Source: Ilyonectria destructans (Eukaryota > Ascomycota > Sordariomycetes > Hypocreales > Nectriaceae). Taken from it: a stretch of DNA of 64,000 nt. The position numbers and the translations under genes were made by a program. Position 1 is the first letter of the stretch, and every line of letters starts with the position of its first letter. This document shows positions 12,401-23,710 of this stretch, piece after piece. The stretch is taken from assembly GCA_020740775.1 (NCBI GenBank), contig JAHEWK010000010.1:930001-994000 (forward strand). The letters are read 5' to 3'. The notes under the pieces were generated by a model, which saw only the letters and a list, made by a program, of their open reading frames with translations, was not told where the DNA came from and did no database searches.

Positions 12401-13041
12401 TAATCTGCCTCTCGGTTCGTTCGTCCCTGGGAGCCTGAAACACCGCCACTCGTTTACAACTGCTTTGCGCAGCATCATGTTCCACAGGTGTTGATGCAAG
12501 CCCCTCCGGTCCTTCCCTTATCGATTGACATCGGCGTATCAATTATACGCTGTTTCAACTGTCCCTTTCTTGGCCCGAGACTACATCTTGGCGAACTATG
12601 TCCTACAGGCCGACGATGACAGACAGTGTCGGACGCGATGACGGGCTCTTTGGCGGGGACTTGAGTGATATCGGTACGTACTCGCTCTGTAAGTGCTGCC
12701 CCTCATTCGTTTGTTTTCGGTCACTCCCCCACCTCTATCGATAAGATCCGCTCTCATGTGACTTGAGCTTATCGGTGATTTTTTTCCCTGATAGCTCAAC
12801 CGGCCTTTTTTTTTCGTTGCGCTGGGTCCTGGGATAGCCTCAATTTCTCTGCAGCATCGCGAGCGGCCCATCTGGCGAGTCTCTACCGCTCTCTCGATTC
12901 TCCTGCCAGCCAAAAGCCTGCGCGGTGATTGCAATCTTCGGGTGGAATTGTTTCAGCCCTCTGCCGAGTACAACCTCTACCTGCGACGACGCAACACCAC
13001 GATCCAAGACCACCGGCGTCCCGCCTCCGACTTCTACCACC
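9437..13041. promoter_or_regulatory. 3.6 kb divergent intergenic region between ARL8 and RPA135
   Basis: This region holds the promoters of both flanking genes. Long T-tracts (about 12778-12818) and pyrimidine-rich sequence precede the RPA135 start. Proline- or serine-rich open frames at 9.7-10.3 kb and an alanine- and glycine-rich one at 11.6-12.3 kb have no family resemblance, and I consider them non-coding. A degenerate tandem repeat lies at 9980-10030. Confidence 0.5.
9980..10030. repeat. degenerate tandem repeat, ~10-nt unit (CACCAGAGGC-like)
   Basis: Two perfect copies of CACCAGAGGC are flanked by diverged copies (CACAGAGGAC, CACCACCAAGGC, CACCAAAGGG). No gene is attached to it. Confidence 0.7.
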
Positions 13042-16000
13042 ATGGCGCCCTCGGCCACCGACACCGAGTGGGACCACCAGTTTCACACTCTCCGTCGCGA
13101 GGACCTCTTCCGAAATCCTCCCAAGGACCACACCGCCTATCCTGCTCTCCAATTAGCCGTGGATCCCCACATCGAGTCTTTCAATGGCCTCTTCCGGAAC
13201 GATGGCAAGCCTGGTCTGGTGGCCCATGGTCTCGCCGATATTGGCACCAAGACATATCTGGATGGCGATGATAGGTCCAGCCCCGAGGGCAGGAACCGCC
13301 TCTCTATCCGGTTCAAGGATGTAACCCTTCAGAAGGCCCAGGTCCCGCCCTCCAACAAGATGGCACGCAACCGCCAGATTTTCCCTGCCGAGTGCAGGGA
13401 ACGCCATGTGACCTACAGAGGCCGACTTTCGGCTACCTTTGAATACCAGATCAATGGCGGTGATCCTGTCGAGTTTGTCCGAGAATTGGGTCAGGTGCCC
13501 ATCATGGTCAAGGTACGAACCGGCTTTTTCGTCGTTCTACTTTGATTCGCTAACACTACGACAGTCAAACAGATGCCACCTCGAAAACAATTCGCCTGCG
13601 CTCTTGGTTGAACGAAAAGAAGAGTCGGAGGAGCTCGGTGGCTACTTCGTTGTCAACGGTATCGAGAAGATCATCCGAATGTTGCAATTAAACAAGCGAA
13701 ACTTCCCCATGGCCATCAACCGACCCAGTTTCCAGAACCGTGGCCCTGGATACACCCCTTACGGTATCATTCTTCGAGCCGTCCGACCTGATGAGACATC
13801 TCAGACCAACGTTCTCCACTACCTCAACGACGGAAACATGACCTTCCGTTTCTCCTGGCGCAAGAACGAGTACCTCATCCCAGTCATGATGATTCTAAAG
13901 GCCCTCGTCGAGACCAACGATCGAGAGATTTTTGAGGGATTGATCGGCCCGGCCGGCTCCAAGTCGACCGAAAACACTTTCTTGACTGATCGAGTTGAGC
14001 TCCTTCTGAGGACTTACAAGTCTTACAACCTCTACAGCAAGTCGCAGACCCGCGCATACCTCGGTGAGAAGTTCCGAGTGGTGCTGGGAGTTCCAGAGAC
14101 CATGTCCAACTTCGAAGTCGGTACCGAATTCCTGCGAAAAATTGTATTGGTTCACCTTGGAAACATCGACGTGACTGAGGAGCAGGACGCGGAAAAGTTC
14201 AAGACTCTCCTCTTCATGATCCGAAAGCTGTATGCGCTTGTTGCTGGAGAATGCGCTGTTGACAACCCCGATGCCGTTCAAAATCAGGAGATTTTGTTGG
14301 GCGGATTCCTCTATGGTCAGATTCTCAAGGAGCGACTCGACGAGTTCCTGAGCGTCAATGTTCGTGCCTCGCTTCGAGACTTCTTCCGAAGATATCCAAC
14401 TGTTCCAATGACCTCAGAAGACTTCTGCAAGGACTTCCCCAACACAATCTTTCGGAAGGCCAACGAGAATCTTGGAAACGCCCTGGAATACTTCCTGTCC
14501 ACCGGTAACCTTCAGAGCGCGTCCGGCTTGGACCTGCAGCAGACGGCCGGTTTTACAGTTGTCGCAGAGAAGCTCAACTTCCTTCGATTTATCAGTCATT
14601 TCCGCATGGTGCATCGAGGTGCCTTCTTCGCTCAACTCAAGACTACTGCTGTGCGAAAGCTGCTCCCCGAGTCTTGGGGTTTCATGTGTCCCGTTCATAC
14701 CCCCGATGGTTCTCCCTGTGGTCTCTTGAACCATCTGGCCCACAAGTGCAAAATCATGACAGACTCAGTCGATGTCTCTCATCTGCCTGCCCTGGCCGCT
14801 GAGCTTGGTCTAGTTGAGACATCCTCGGCCTCAACCGAGGAGAGCGTCGTGGTGATGCTTGATGGCAAGATCCTTGGTTGGTCTACCCCGAAGGAGTCTC
14901 TGAGAATCGCAGATTGCTTCCGGTATTGGAAGGTTGAGGGGACCCACGGTGTTCCTTTGCATTTGGAAATTGGATATGTGCCTCCATCCCATGGTGGATC
15001 CTACCCTGGTATTTACATGACTTCCACTCCATCACGAATGGTGCGACCAGTCAAGTATCTCCCTCTGCAGAAGGAGGATTTTGTCGGCCCCTACGAGCAG
15101 CCGTACATGACCATCGCCGTCGTCCCTCAGGAGATCGAGTCTGGCAGGTCCACCCACGTCGAGTTCGATCCGACCAACATGCTGTCTATTCTCGCCAACA
15201 TGACCCCCTTCTCCGATTTCAACCAGTCTCCCCGAAACATGTACCAGTGTCAGATGGGTAAACAAACCATGGGAACGCCGGGCACCGCGATCCGCCACCG
15301 TACCGATAACAAGAGCTACCGAATTCAGACTGGTCAAACCCCGGTCGTCCGAGCACCTCTACACAACACCTATGGTTTCGACAACTTCCCCAACGGTATG
15401 AATGCCGTCGTCGCTGTCATTTCTTACACCGGTTACGACATGGACGACGCCATGATTATCAACAAGAGTGCTCACGAACGTGGCTTCGGTTACGGTACCA
15501 TCTATAAGACCAAGAAGATCTCACTCAAGGATGACTCGAGAACCAAGGCGAGTAAGAGCGTAACCAAGGCCTTTGGTTTCGCCCCGCACAGCTACGTGAG
15601 CGCGAACTACCAGGGAATGCTCGATGATGACGGTCTGCCACACGTTGGCCGTATGGTCCAGGAGGGAGATGTCATTTGCGCCTGGCACACGGTCACGCCC
15701 GACTACAACGGCAAGATGGTCAACCTGGACGGCCTTACCCACTATGAGAAGTACAAGGACTCGGAGACTGGTTTTGTGGAGGAGGTGCGATTGATTGGAG
15801 CGGAGACGGGCAATGAGCCACTGCAAACAATTTCTGTCAAGTTCCGTGTTCCCCGATCACCCATCATCGGTGACAAGTTCTCATCTCGCCACGGACAGAA
15901 GGGTGTCGCTTCGCAGAAGTGGCCGACGACCGATCTTCCCTTTTCCGAGTCGGGAATGCAACCGGATATTATCATCAATCCCCACGCTTTCCCTTCTCGT

Positions 16001-16792
16001 ATGACGATAGGCATGTTTGTGGAGTCTTTGGCGGGCAAGGCTGGCGCCCTGCACGGCCTGGCCCAGGACTCGACGCCCTTCAGGTTTGACGAGGAGAACA
16101 CTGCGGCCGACTACTTTGGTCACCAGCTGATGAAGGCTGGCTACAACTACCACGGCAACGAGCCCATGTACTCGGGCATCACAGGAGAGGAGCTGGCTGC
16201 TGACATCTACATCGGTGTGGTCTACTACCAGCGACTGCGACACATGGTCAACGACAAGTACCAGGTGCGAACGACAGGTCCCGTGGTACCAACCACAGGA
16301 CAGCCCATCAAGGGCCGAAAGAGAGGTGGTGGTATCCGTGTGGGAGAAATGGAGCGTGATGCGCTGCTGGCCCACGGAACGGCTTTCTTGCTGCAGGATC
16401 GTCTTCTCAACTGCTCCGATTATTCCAAGTCTTGGATTTGCCGTCGCTGTGGCTCATTCCTCTCTGTGCAGCCGACGGTGTCGCAGTTTGCACCGGGTAA
16501 GAAGAAGGCACCAAGCATCGTGCGATGCCGAAACTGTGCCATCAAGCTGGATGATACGGAAGGCATTGACCTCACAGAGATCCAGGGCGAGATCTGGGAG
16601 GATGGCCAAGGCAACTCATGGGTCGGCGGCGACCAGACCACTATGGTGGTGGTCCCCGGAGCTCTTCGATACCTGGACGTGGAGCTCGCAGCGATGGGTG
16701 TCAAACTCAAGTACAAGGTGGACCGCGGGGACGAGCCTCGAAAGGGCCCAATGAGGCCAATGGCATTGGACGGCGTTCGGGTTGGAAAATAA
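13042..16792 (+). CDS. RPA135: DNA-directed RNA polymerase I second-largest subunit (RPA135/RPA2)
   Basis: Second-largest subunit of RNA polymerase I, which transcribes the 35S rRNA precursor in the nucleolus. Two exons, 13042-13512 and 13565-16792, give 1232 residues, the usual length. The 52-bp intron splits VPIMVK/SNRCHLEN, a conserved fork-region sequence. Hallmarks in order: protrusion and lobe (GGYFVVNGIEKIIRMLQ), GFMCPVHTPDGSPCGLLNHL, the metal-contacting GYDMDDAMIINKSAHERG, and the hybrid-binding SRHGQKGVASQKWP. A C-terminal zinc finger of the CxxC...CxxC type (CRRCGS ... CRNCA) follows. The short N-terminus (DTEWDHQFHTLRRED) and the C-terminal extension after the zinc finger are features of the Pol I rather than the Pol II or III subunit. 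The start was chosen for its ACCATGG context at the first family-consistent Met. Confidence 0.97.
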
Positions 16793-18051
16793 ATGCTGGT
16801 TTGGTTGATGCTGCTTCGTGTCTTTATCCGTATTTGCATTTGGCTGGATAGCTACGTACGTATGTAACTTGGTTTCTAGATATGGAGGGTCAGGAGAGCT
16901 GTCGCCGGTACCTCGTCCGTCTTGCCGGAGATGGCGGATAGAGAGGGGATGTATATTTAACGACGAGACAAATACCAAGAATGACGTTTAGATGAAGATA
17001 GTTGTCACACTTGAGGGCATGCATGCATCACCATGCCTGTTTGTTTGCCTCCCCCGTGCCGGCTTCGTCGTCCCTCCATCGTGACTTGCGAGGGTTCTGT
17101 ACGTCAAATTGCTCTCCATTGGTCTCTTCGTCCCGTCTGACAACAGTTGACCACCCACGCGGACGGCACGGCACGGCCAGGGGACAAACGATTAGGCCTT
17201 CTCAAGTCCGATTCGTCCGGTCCAACAAGCAGCCAACGCATCCCTCGTGGGGAACGCTCGAGAGGGAACCCCCTGTGAGAGCTACACGGTGATACAAGCC
17301 TGGACAATGTCGCGAGTCTGCGAGTAGCCGAACGAATGGCACTCGAGGGTCCGATACCAAGTTAGACAGCCAAGATGTGTATTACCTAGGGCCCCCGTTC
17401 GCTGGAGGACGCTGCGACCTTGGTCACTTGGTTTGGCTGGCAGCTGGCAGAGAGGCCTCACTTGTCGTTGTTGGTTTATGTTGACGGCTGCCCGCATCTG
17501 TTTCTCGTCTTCCCTCTCTCTCTCTCTTGCTTTTTTCTTTTCAACTCACCTGATTTTCTACCTAGGATCAGCAATTTGTATCAATTCTTCACCTTCGCAT
17601 CACAATAAGACAGCCCAAGCCCAGGTTCTTGCGTCATTGGGTTCAGTCTGTGTTCCGCATCGGGGGAGGCGCACCTTCCTCCTCCGAACACAAGGCAAGT
17701 GGTAGTCAGTCACCCATGTTTCTCCTTTTTGCCCTCGCGGTTTATTTTTCTCATTTTTTCCTCTTCCACAAACAACGACCCATCGATCCATCGAGCGGGC
17801 TCGATTTCAGTATTGACTCAGTGCCAGATTAATACCCAATCGGGGCTTTCTCACAGAGGAGAACCTGATTTGGGGTTTTTGGGGCAACACCTTGGCGAGA
17901 GACGACTGCGCGGCAGATTTTGCCAGGAGCTTTTCGCCCTTTGGCCTTCTTTTTCGACTTCGAAACTCTCCGACATTGGGTTCCTCGGTCCGCCGTCTTC
18001 TCTCATCCTTCTCTTCTCTCGGCTCGGCCAGCCTCAACAGCGCACCCAACC
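16793..18051. promoter_or_regulatory. intergenic region upstream of tyrosinase
   Basis: About 1.26 kb between the end of RPA135 and the tyrosinase start. It contains T-rich and CT-rich runs (17510-17600, 17715-17765) that look like leader sequence. No second gene is seen. Confidence 0.45.
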
Positions 18052-20126
18052 ATGCGAACTCTCCTCTTCCTTGGAAGCCTTCTCGGTGCATTTCATCTCG
18101 CCTCTGGTCAACCTTATAACTACGGCGTCGATATTGAGTCCCTCACGAGACGAGAAGACGAGCCCTCGCGCATTGTCATTGGGCGGCTCCCATTGTCTCG
18201 CAATGGCACTTTGCCCGTGAGGCCTGAAATCCGACAAATGAAAGCGGACCCGTATAAATGGGACTTGTTCATTCTGGCGCTGAGTATGATTCAGTACGTC
18301 AGTCAGGACGATCCCACATCGTGGTATCAAATTGCCGGTAGGATGCCGTGTCTCAAGTCCGAAATCTACGGAATCACGACGTTAACGTGTATCCCTCGGG
18401 TTGCTCTGTCTAGGAATACACGGTGTACCCTTCCAGTCCTGGAATGGTGTCGAGCCTGTCGCGGGGGCAAATCAGTCAGGTTACTGTCCACACAGCTCAG
18501 TCCTATTCCCAACTTGGCATCGGCCATACTTAGCTCTCTTTGAGGTAAGTCACCACTTGCGATTGCTATCGACTACTTGCTGACAGATGGCATAGCAAGA
18601 GATACATCGAACGGTCAATATCATTGCCAACATGTTTCCTAACGGGACCGAACGGCAAGCATACCAACAGGCCGCTACGGATTTTCGGATTCCCTACTGG
18701 GACTGGGCAATGGGTGCGCCCGATGGAGAGGATCACTTCCCATCTGTTTTTTGGCATCCGATCATTGCTCAACAAGGCCCCAGGGGGGTTCAGACCATCA
18801 GGAATCCTTTATATGCCTATCCTTTCCACCCCAAGGATGAAGATGCCTTCATCTGGGCCCCAGTAAGCATCGGTGAGATATCTTCATTACGATTAGGTAC
18901 TAATCCACTTTCAGTTGAAGAGTTGGGACGAAACCAAGAGGGCTCCCGACACGTCAGTGAGCCTCACATCACCCCCTTCCAACAACGATCAGGTCAGCGC
19001 GGCATTACTATCAAAGTTACCAGAAATTCAGCAGCGTCTATTTATTCTATTTTCTAGCTACAAAGACTTCAACACATTTGGGAATAAGGCGTGGGCTGCC
19101 TCGCAAAATCTGTCTAGCTGGGATTCCATCGAGTCAATACACGACATTATTCACATTTACGGCGGCCTCAAGGGCCACATGACATATGTCCCGTTGTCAG
19201 CATTTGACCCCCTTTTCTTTCTCCACCACACGATGACGGACCGATTGGTAGCCATGTGGCAAGTTCTCAACCCATCATCATGGATGACACCAGCGTCGGC
19301 TGGTGAGACGAGCTTTACAACGCTGAAGGGAGACGTACAGGATTCTAAGACGGCTCTCACTCCCTTCTTTGCTTCTAAGGATGGTACGTATTGGGACTCC
19401 GACATGTCAAGAACCACGGAGGCGTTTGGTTACACGTATGCCGATACTGATCCATCCCCTGTCGGGGGCCAAGATCCCCGAGACCAGCTGATCAAGAAGA
19501 TCAATAGCTGGTGGGGTGGATCGAGTGCGTCTGGACTTCGGGCCAAGAAACAGCGAGCTCGGCGGCACCTACACAAGGAAAGGGATATGGGACCGTTCGG
19601 ATCGCATTTTTACGGATGGAGGCCCAATGTCAGGATCGATGCAGAAGACCCCCCAGCGTCTTCAGTTGTCAAGAACGGACAGTACACAGAATGGATCGCC
19701 AATGTGCTCGTCAATGCGGAGGCTCTGGATGGCAACTTTGGCATCCACTTCTTCTTGGGAGAGGCTCCGGCACATACGAAGGAGTGGAATTGGGCAGTCA
19801 ATCTGGTGGGCACAGTGGGAATATTCGCCATGGACCGAACAACGGGTTCACAGTTGAAGATCTCGGGAACGACGCCATTGACATCAGCGCTGATGAAGAT
19901 GGTAGCCGCGGGAGAGATTGCGCACCTCGGGGTGGAAGTGGTGGAGCCCTTCTTAAGGGAGACACTCCAGTTCCGAGTGCTAGGCAGCAACGGAGAAGAA
20001 GTCAAGCCAAGCGCTGTTGCAGGGCTGTATGTGGGAATCAGCAGCTCCGAGGTGAAAGCGCCGGAGAGTGACAGAGAACTTCCAGAGTGGGGGACAATGA
20101 TGACGAGGATAGAGATGTGGAATTGA
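18052..20126 (+). CDS. secreted tyrosinase (type-3 copper polyphenol oxidase)
   Basis: Oxidises monophenols and o-diphenols to quinones, for melanin formation or cross-linking. Four exons (18052-18337, 18414-18544, 18596-18862, 18915-20126) give 631 residues, with introns of 76, 51 and 52 bp. A cleavable signal peptide (MRTLLFLGSLLGAFHLASG) leads in. The CuA histidines are H98, H122 and H131 (GIHGVPF; GYCPHSSVLFPTWHRPY). C120 stands two residues before H122, the spacing of the Cys-His thioether known in fungal tyrosinases. The CuB histidines are H304 and H308 (HDIIHIYGG) plus one of the HH pair at 332-333 (FFLHHTMTDRL). GYTYAD carries the YxY motif that ends the core domain. A basic linker (RAKKQRARRHLHKER) leads to a C-terminal lid domain that in this family is removed by proteolysis to activate the enzyme. 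No other melanin gene is adjacent. Confidence 0.93.
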
Positions 20127-21630
20127 TTATGAGGAGAGACACTCAACTATTATATACGGGATGTTGGTGGATATCTCCGGGCGAGGGGAGGGGAGTTGTT
20201 AATGTGTAGTGAAGATGGTGGAAGGCATGGTCTTTGAGTCAACCAGTTAGCAAGCTGAGCAACTGTCTTAAGATGATCCTAGATGATGTTAGATTGCGAA
20301 AACAAGATAACGGATGTTAAAAAAAGAGTATTGCTATTCGCACACAAGTACAAGCTAAACCACAGGGCGAATCGATATACTTGGAATTAAAATTCTTAAA
20401 CTTAGGGAACATGATAGTACCTGCAAGCAGTTGTCCTCTTCGTGAGAAGACCCGTAAGAGAGGCGGACAACAAACGAATCAGAAGGACAAATGAGGAAAC
20501 ATGGGGTGCAGGAGTGGGGAATAAGTTCCGAGGCAGCTAGAGCCCCACACTCCGGTGGCGTCCAGGGCGATGACCAGGGTTCCAGAGCGCTGGGATGCAG
20601 GTTCCCACCGTGTGTAAGTGTGAGCCAACGTCAAAGCCAGCAGCGCAGATTGAGCTTCGTCGCTATGATGCACAGGAAAACGGGCGGTGGTTGGGAGCTA
20701 CAGCGGCCGAGGAGCTCGACTTAGCGCGGTCGGGTACCCTACCGACTTAGTTATATCATGCTGGGATAATCCCATATAGTTGCACCAGCAGTCGAGCCAA
20801 CGATACAAGCTCCAAATGGAAGGTAATTCGCCGCCCTTCTCGTCAGCTCACGATGGATCGCATCGGGGAGCGAAGAGGCAAATAGGAGAACAATGCCGCA
20901 GTTCCGGGCCAGCACGTGTCAATCAATTCAATCCGTTTGCGCCTACGCCGCTGGCACTGGGACGGCTTTCAGACCTATCGCCCGTCCTCTCGCTCCCCTG
21001 TTCGCAGCCACGCAAGCGGCTTACCAGGGGCTTTACAGTAGTGTGGTGGGCGGGGCCCTCCCCATTCCTCGGCTCGGGGACCTTCTTTAAGACGTGCTGT
21101 CCGAGGCAGAATGGAAAGCACGGAGACGGGAAAGGAAGGAAAATTCAAGACATTTCCCCTCGGCACTGCAGCTAGGTACCTAAGCTCTTACTTTTGGCTG
21201 CTTACCGTTTTCCTCCTCCGCAAGACGTGAGAGCTAGCCGGGAAAGCCTGCCGTGGTCGTCCAACTAAGCTCCATAAGTACTGTCCTAGGTAGCATGTAC
21301 TTGCCTGCCTGCACTGCGTTAGCTTCTCCTTCCCGCTCGGGCTTGAATTAAATCATTCCGGGCAGGGAAAGTGCAAGGGCAGATCGCGCTCACTGCCGGT
21401 GTCTGTGTGCCGTCCGTCTCCGTCCTCCGTACCTGGCGTAGCTGGCTGGCTGCTAGCTGCTGACAGAGGGAAGGAAGGAGAGAGGGGGATAACGTCACCC
21501 CGTCATCTACCTCTGTCCGCACATCTTACAACCCTCATCTTCCATCTCGACCCTCGCTCAAGCTACGAGCTCTCATTTCAATCTCAGCATCACCCTCATC
21601 TAGCAGCGTCATCTTCCGTCACCATCCATC
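20127..21630. promoter_or_regulatory. intergenic, 3' flank of tyrosinase and promoter of the next gene
   Basis: The first ~300 bp is AT-richer, consistent with a 3' UTR and terminator. The palindrome-like TAGGTACCTAA lies at 21173-21183. The final 100 bp is CT-rich leader sequence (CTCATCTTCCATCTCG). No supported gene. Confidence 0.45.
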
Positions 21631-22665
21631 ATGGCCTCCAACGACGACACCAATAAACCAGCCGACGCTCCAGACACAACGGACACCGCGGACACCACCA
21701 CTGCCGCACCCGACAATGTCGACTCCAATTCGTCCTCTCGCAACGCCCCAGAAGACATCCCCCTCGTCCCTCCTCCCTGGACCATGAAGGGCGACGTCTA
21801 CTTCTTCTCATGGTGGACCTCAGCCGCCCAGATCAAAGCCGGCCTGCCGTCCATGGCATACTCGCCCCTCGAGGCCGCCTCCGACTATTCCGGGTCCGCC
21901 TCCGGCAAGCCAGTCGGCGGGCTCAGCATGGTGCAGATCCTGCGCTACAACGACTCCCCCGTCGGGCCATATGACGAACTTATTGTCGTCCCCGGCAGCT
22001 TTGACTACACCCGCGACGATGCCCAAGGTCGGAAGCGCACCGGCCGGAACCCAAGGATCTCCAGAATCTACGTCTCTCAGAAGCATACATGCTACAATGG
22101 CCGGAAAAGTAAGTCCCTATGCACTTCCCTCGCTCTCTCACACCCCATCACTAACATCGCCAAAGACTGGAACGTCCCCAAACATCTCGCTCGCTTCGAC
22201 TGGTCCAAAAACACAGACGGTTCCACCACCATCAAGGTCTTCCCTCACGACACCAACCCCCACGATACCGCCGAGGTTACCGCCAGCCCCGTTCCATTCT
22301 TTCAGGCCACATTCAAGCCGTGGCGCTTCGCTCCCAGCTTCCCCTTGCGCACCTCCTGGATGAACTACCTCGGCATCACCAGTACCCTCGTCCTCCCACC
22401 TCTGCCCGAGGGAAATGGCAGCCAAGGCGAGCTCCCCGGCACCAGCCGCTGGTGTAAAATCGTCCCTCAGCAATACAGTCGCCGTACTATGATCGGATGG
22501 TTCGATGTTGCCCAGCACCGCGATGACAACGGTCAACTTACCGGCGACCACGAGAACTTCTGGCCTGGTCTTGGGCGTTGGCAGCTCGGCATGAAGATGG
22601 AGAATGCCGAATTGGCATTTAATGATCCTGAGGAGTCGTGGGATCCCCCCAGGTCTAATCTCTAA
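21631..22665 (+). CDS. acetoacetate-decarboxylase-like protein, function unknown
   Basis: Two exons, 21631-22108 and 22166-22665, give 325 residues. The 57-bp intron has a CTAAC branch site and its removal makes GRKNWNVPKHLARFDW, a sequence I recognise from a fungal family with the acetoacetate decarboxylase (ADC) fold. The first ~50 residues are a low-complexity Thr/Asp/Ala tail. Other conserved-looking blocks are YNDSPVGPYDELIVVPGSF, RISRIYVSQKHTCYNG and SRRTMIGWFDVAQ. I cannot confidently locate the Schiff-base lysine of true decarboxylases, so catalysis is not assured. No signal peptide or clear membrane segment is seen. It lies tail to tail with the Pho80-like gene, and nothing nearby suggests a pathway. 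Confidence 0.75.
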   Translation: MASNDDTNKPADAPDTTDTADTTTAAPDNVDSNSSSRNAPEDIPLVPPPWTMKGDVYFFSWWTSAAQIKAGLPSMAYSPLEAASDYSGSASGKPVGGLSMVQILRYNDSPVGPYDELIVVPGSFDYTRDDAQGRKRTGRNPRISRIYVSQKHTCYNGRKSKSLCTSLALSHPITNIAKDWNVPKHLARFDWSKNTDGSTTIKVFPHDTNPHDTAEVTASPVPFFQATFKPWRFAPSFPLRTSWMNYLGITSTLVLPPLPEGNGSQGELPGTSRWCKIVPQQYSRRTMIGWFDVAQHRDDNGQLTGDHENFWPGLGRWQLGMKMENAELAFNDPEESWDPPRSNL

Positions 22666-23710
22666 AGGGCTTGTTCTGGTTTTCTTTTTCATCATGTATA
22701 CGCAAGTCTCCTCCCAGAAGAAAAGACTGTCGATGTGAGGCGTTCGAATATGGTATGTCTAGGTATGAGAGACTTGGGGGGGGCGTTTGATCTAGCGGGA
22801 TATCAATATGTATTTTATGGCGAGGAAGAGAAGGAATCACGAGGCAGAAATGATGTAAAATGCTCAATGAAAAAAATGAATCAAGTGTGTATTATGAAAG
22901 TCTAACCGCATTCTCCTATGTCAATCAAAGGCACACCAGTACTTCGTTCAACCCAACCAGCCCAGAGGTGCTAGGGCATACACTCTCTTGTAAGTCTCAA
23001 ATCACACGTACACACAGTTACACACCGACATACAAATTCCGAGGGGTGCAATCTTTGTCTATCTTGAGCATCTTAACAGGTATATATAAAAATAAAAAAA
23101 GGAACCTCTTTACCGGAACGCCGTCAACGCCAGTGCACGTCGTAAAATCCTTCCCCCAAGGCCCACCCGAACCCTCCGCCACCGTTTGCCCAAGCATCCT
23201 AGTCTAATCGGAAGAAGTTTCAAGTTTCAAGTGTTCGAATGATCCCGGCAGCCCACTGCTCACCCCATCAGTCGTCCCTTCAAGTCATTCATTATAAAGC
23301 AGCCTCCGTCGTACATGTATCGCCTACATCCCCTCATCAACGACAGTCCGTCCAGCTCTTCCTCTTGAGCCTGCTCAGTTGTCATGATGCGCCAACACCC
23401 ATGTTCTAGTCTCTTGATGTTGTCTCTGGAAATGGACGGGGTCGTCGAAGACCAGGCTCGGATCCCCCAGGCATTGGATGGAAGGGGGTACCCGACAAGT
23501 CGCCGCTGCCCTTCGAGAGGTTTCGCGCTGCCAACCGGGAATGTTTCACCGCAGTTGGATCAAACCTGGTCAGGACATGTGGCCGATCGGCCAGGCCCTA
23601 TTGCCACGGCAGGGAGGGCAGGGTTCGCCGTGATCGGCCCTCTAACGGCCGCTCGATCTGGGCCGAAGAGCCCTGCGATAGGCTGATGAATGTGCCTTCT
23701 ATGTATGGAC
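22666..23710. other. convergent intergenic region, no gene
   Basis: About 1 kb between two convergent 3' ends. AT-rich stretches (about 22790-22900, 23080-23100) are consistent with terminators and polyadenylation. I see no gene or structured RNA. Confidence 0.5.
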
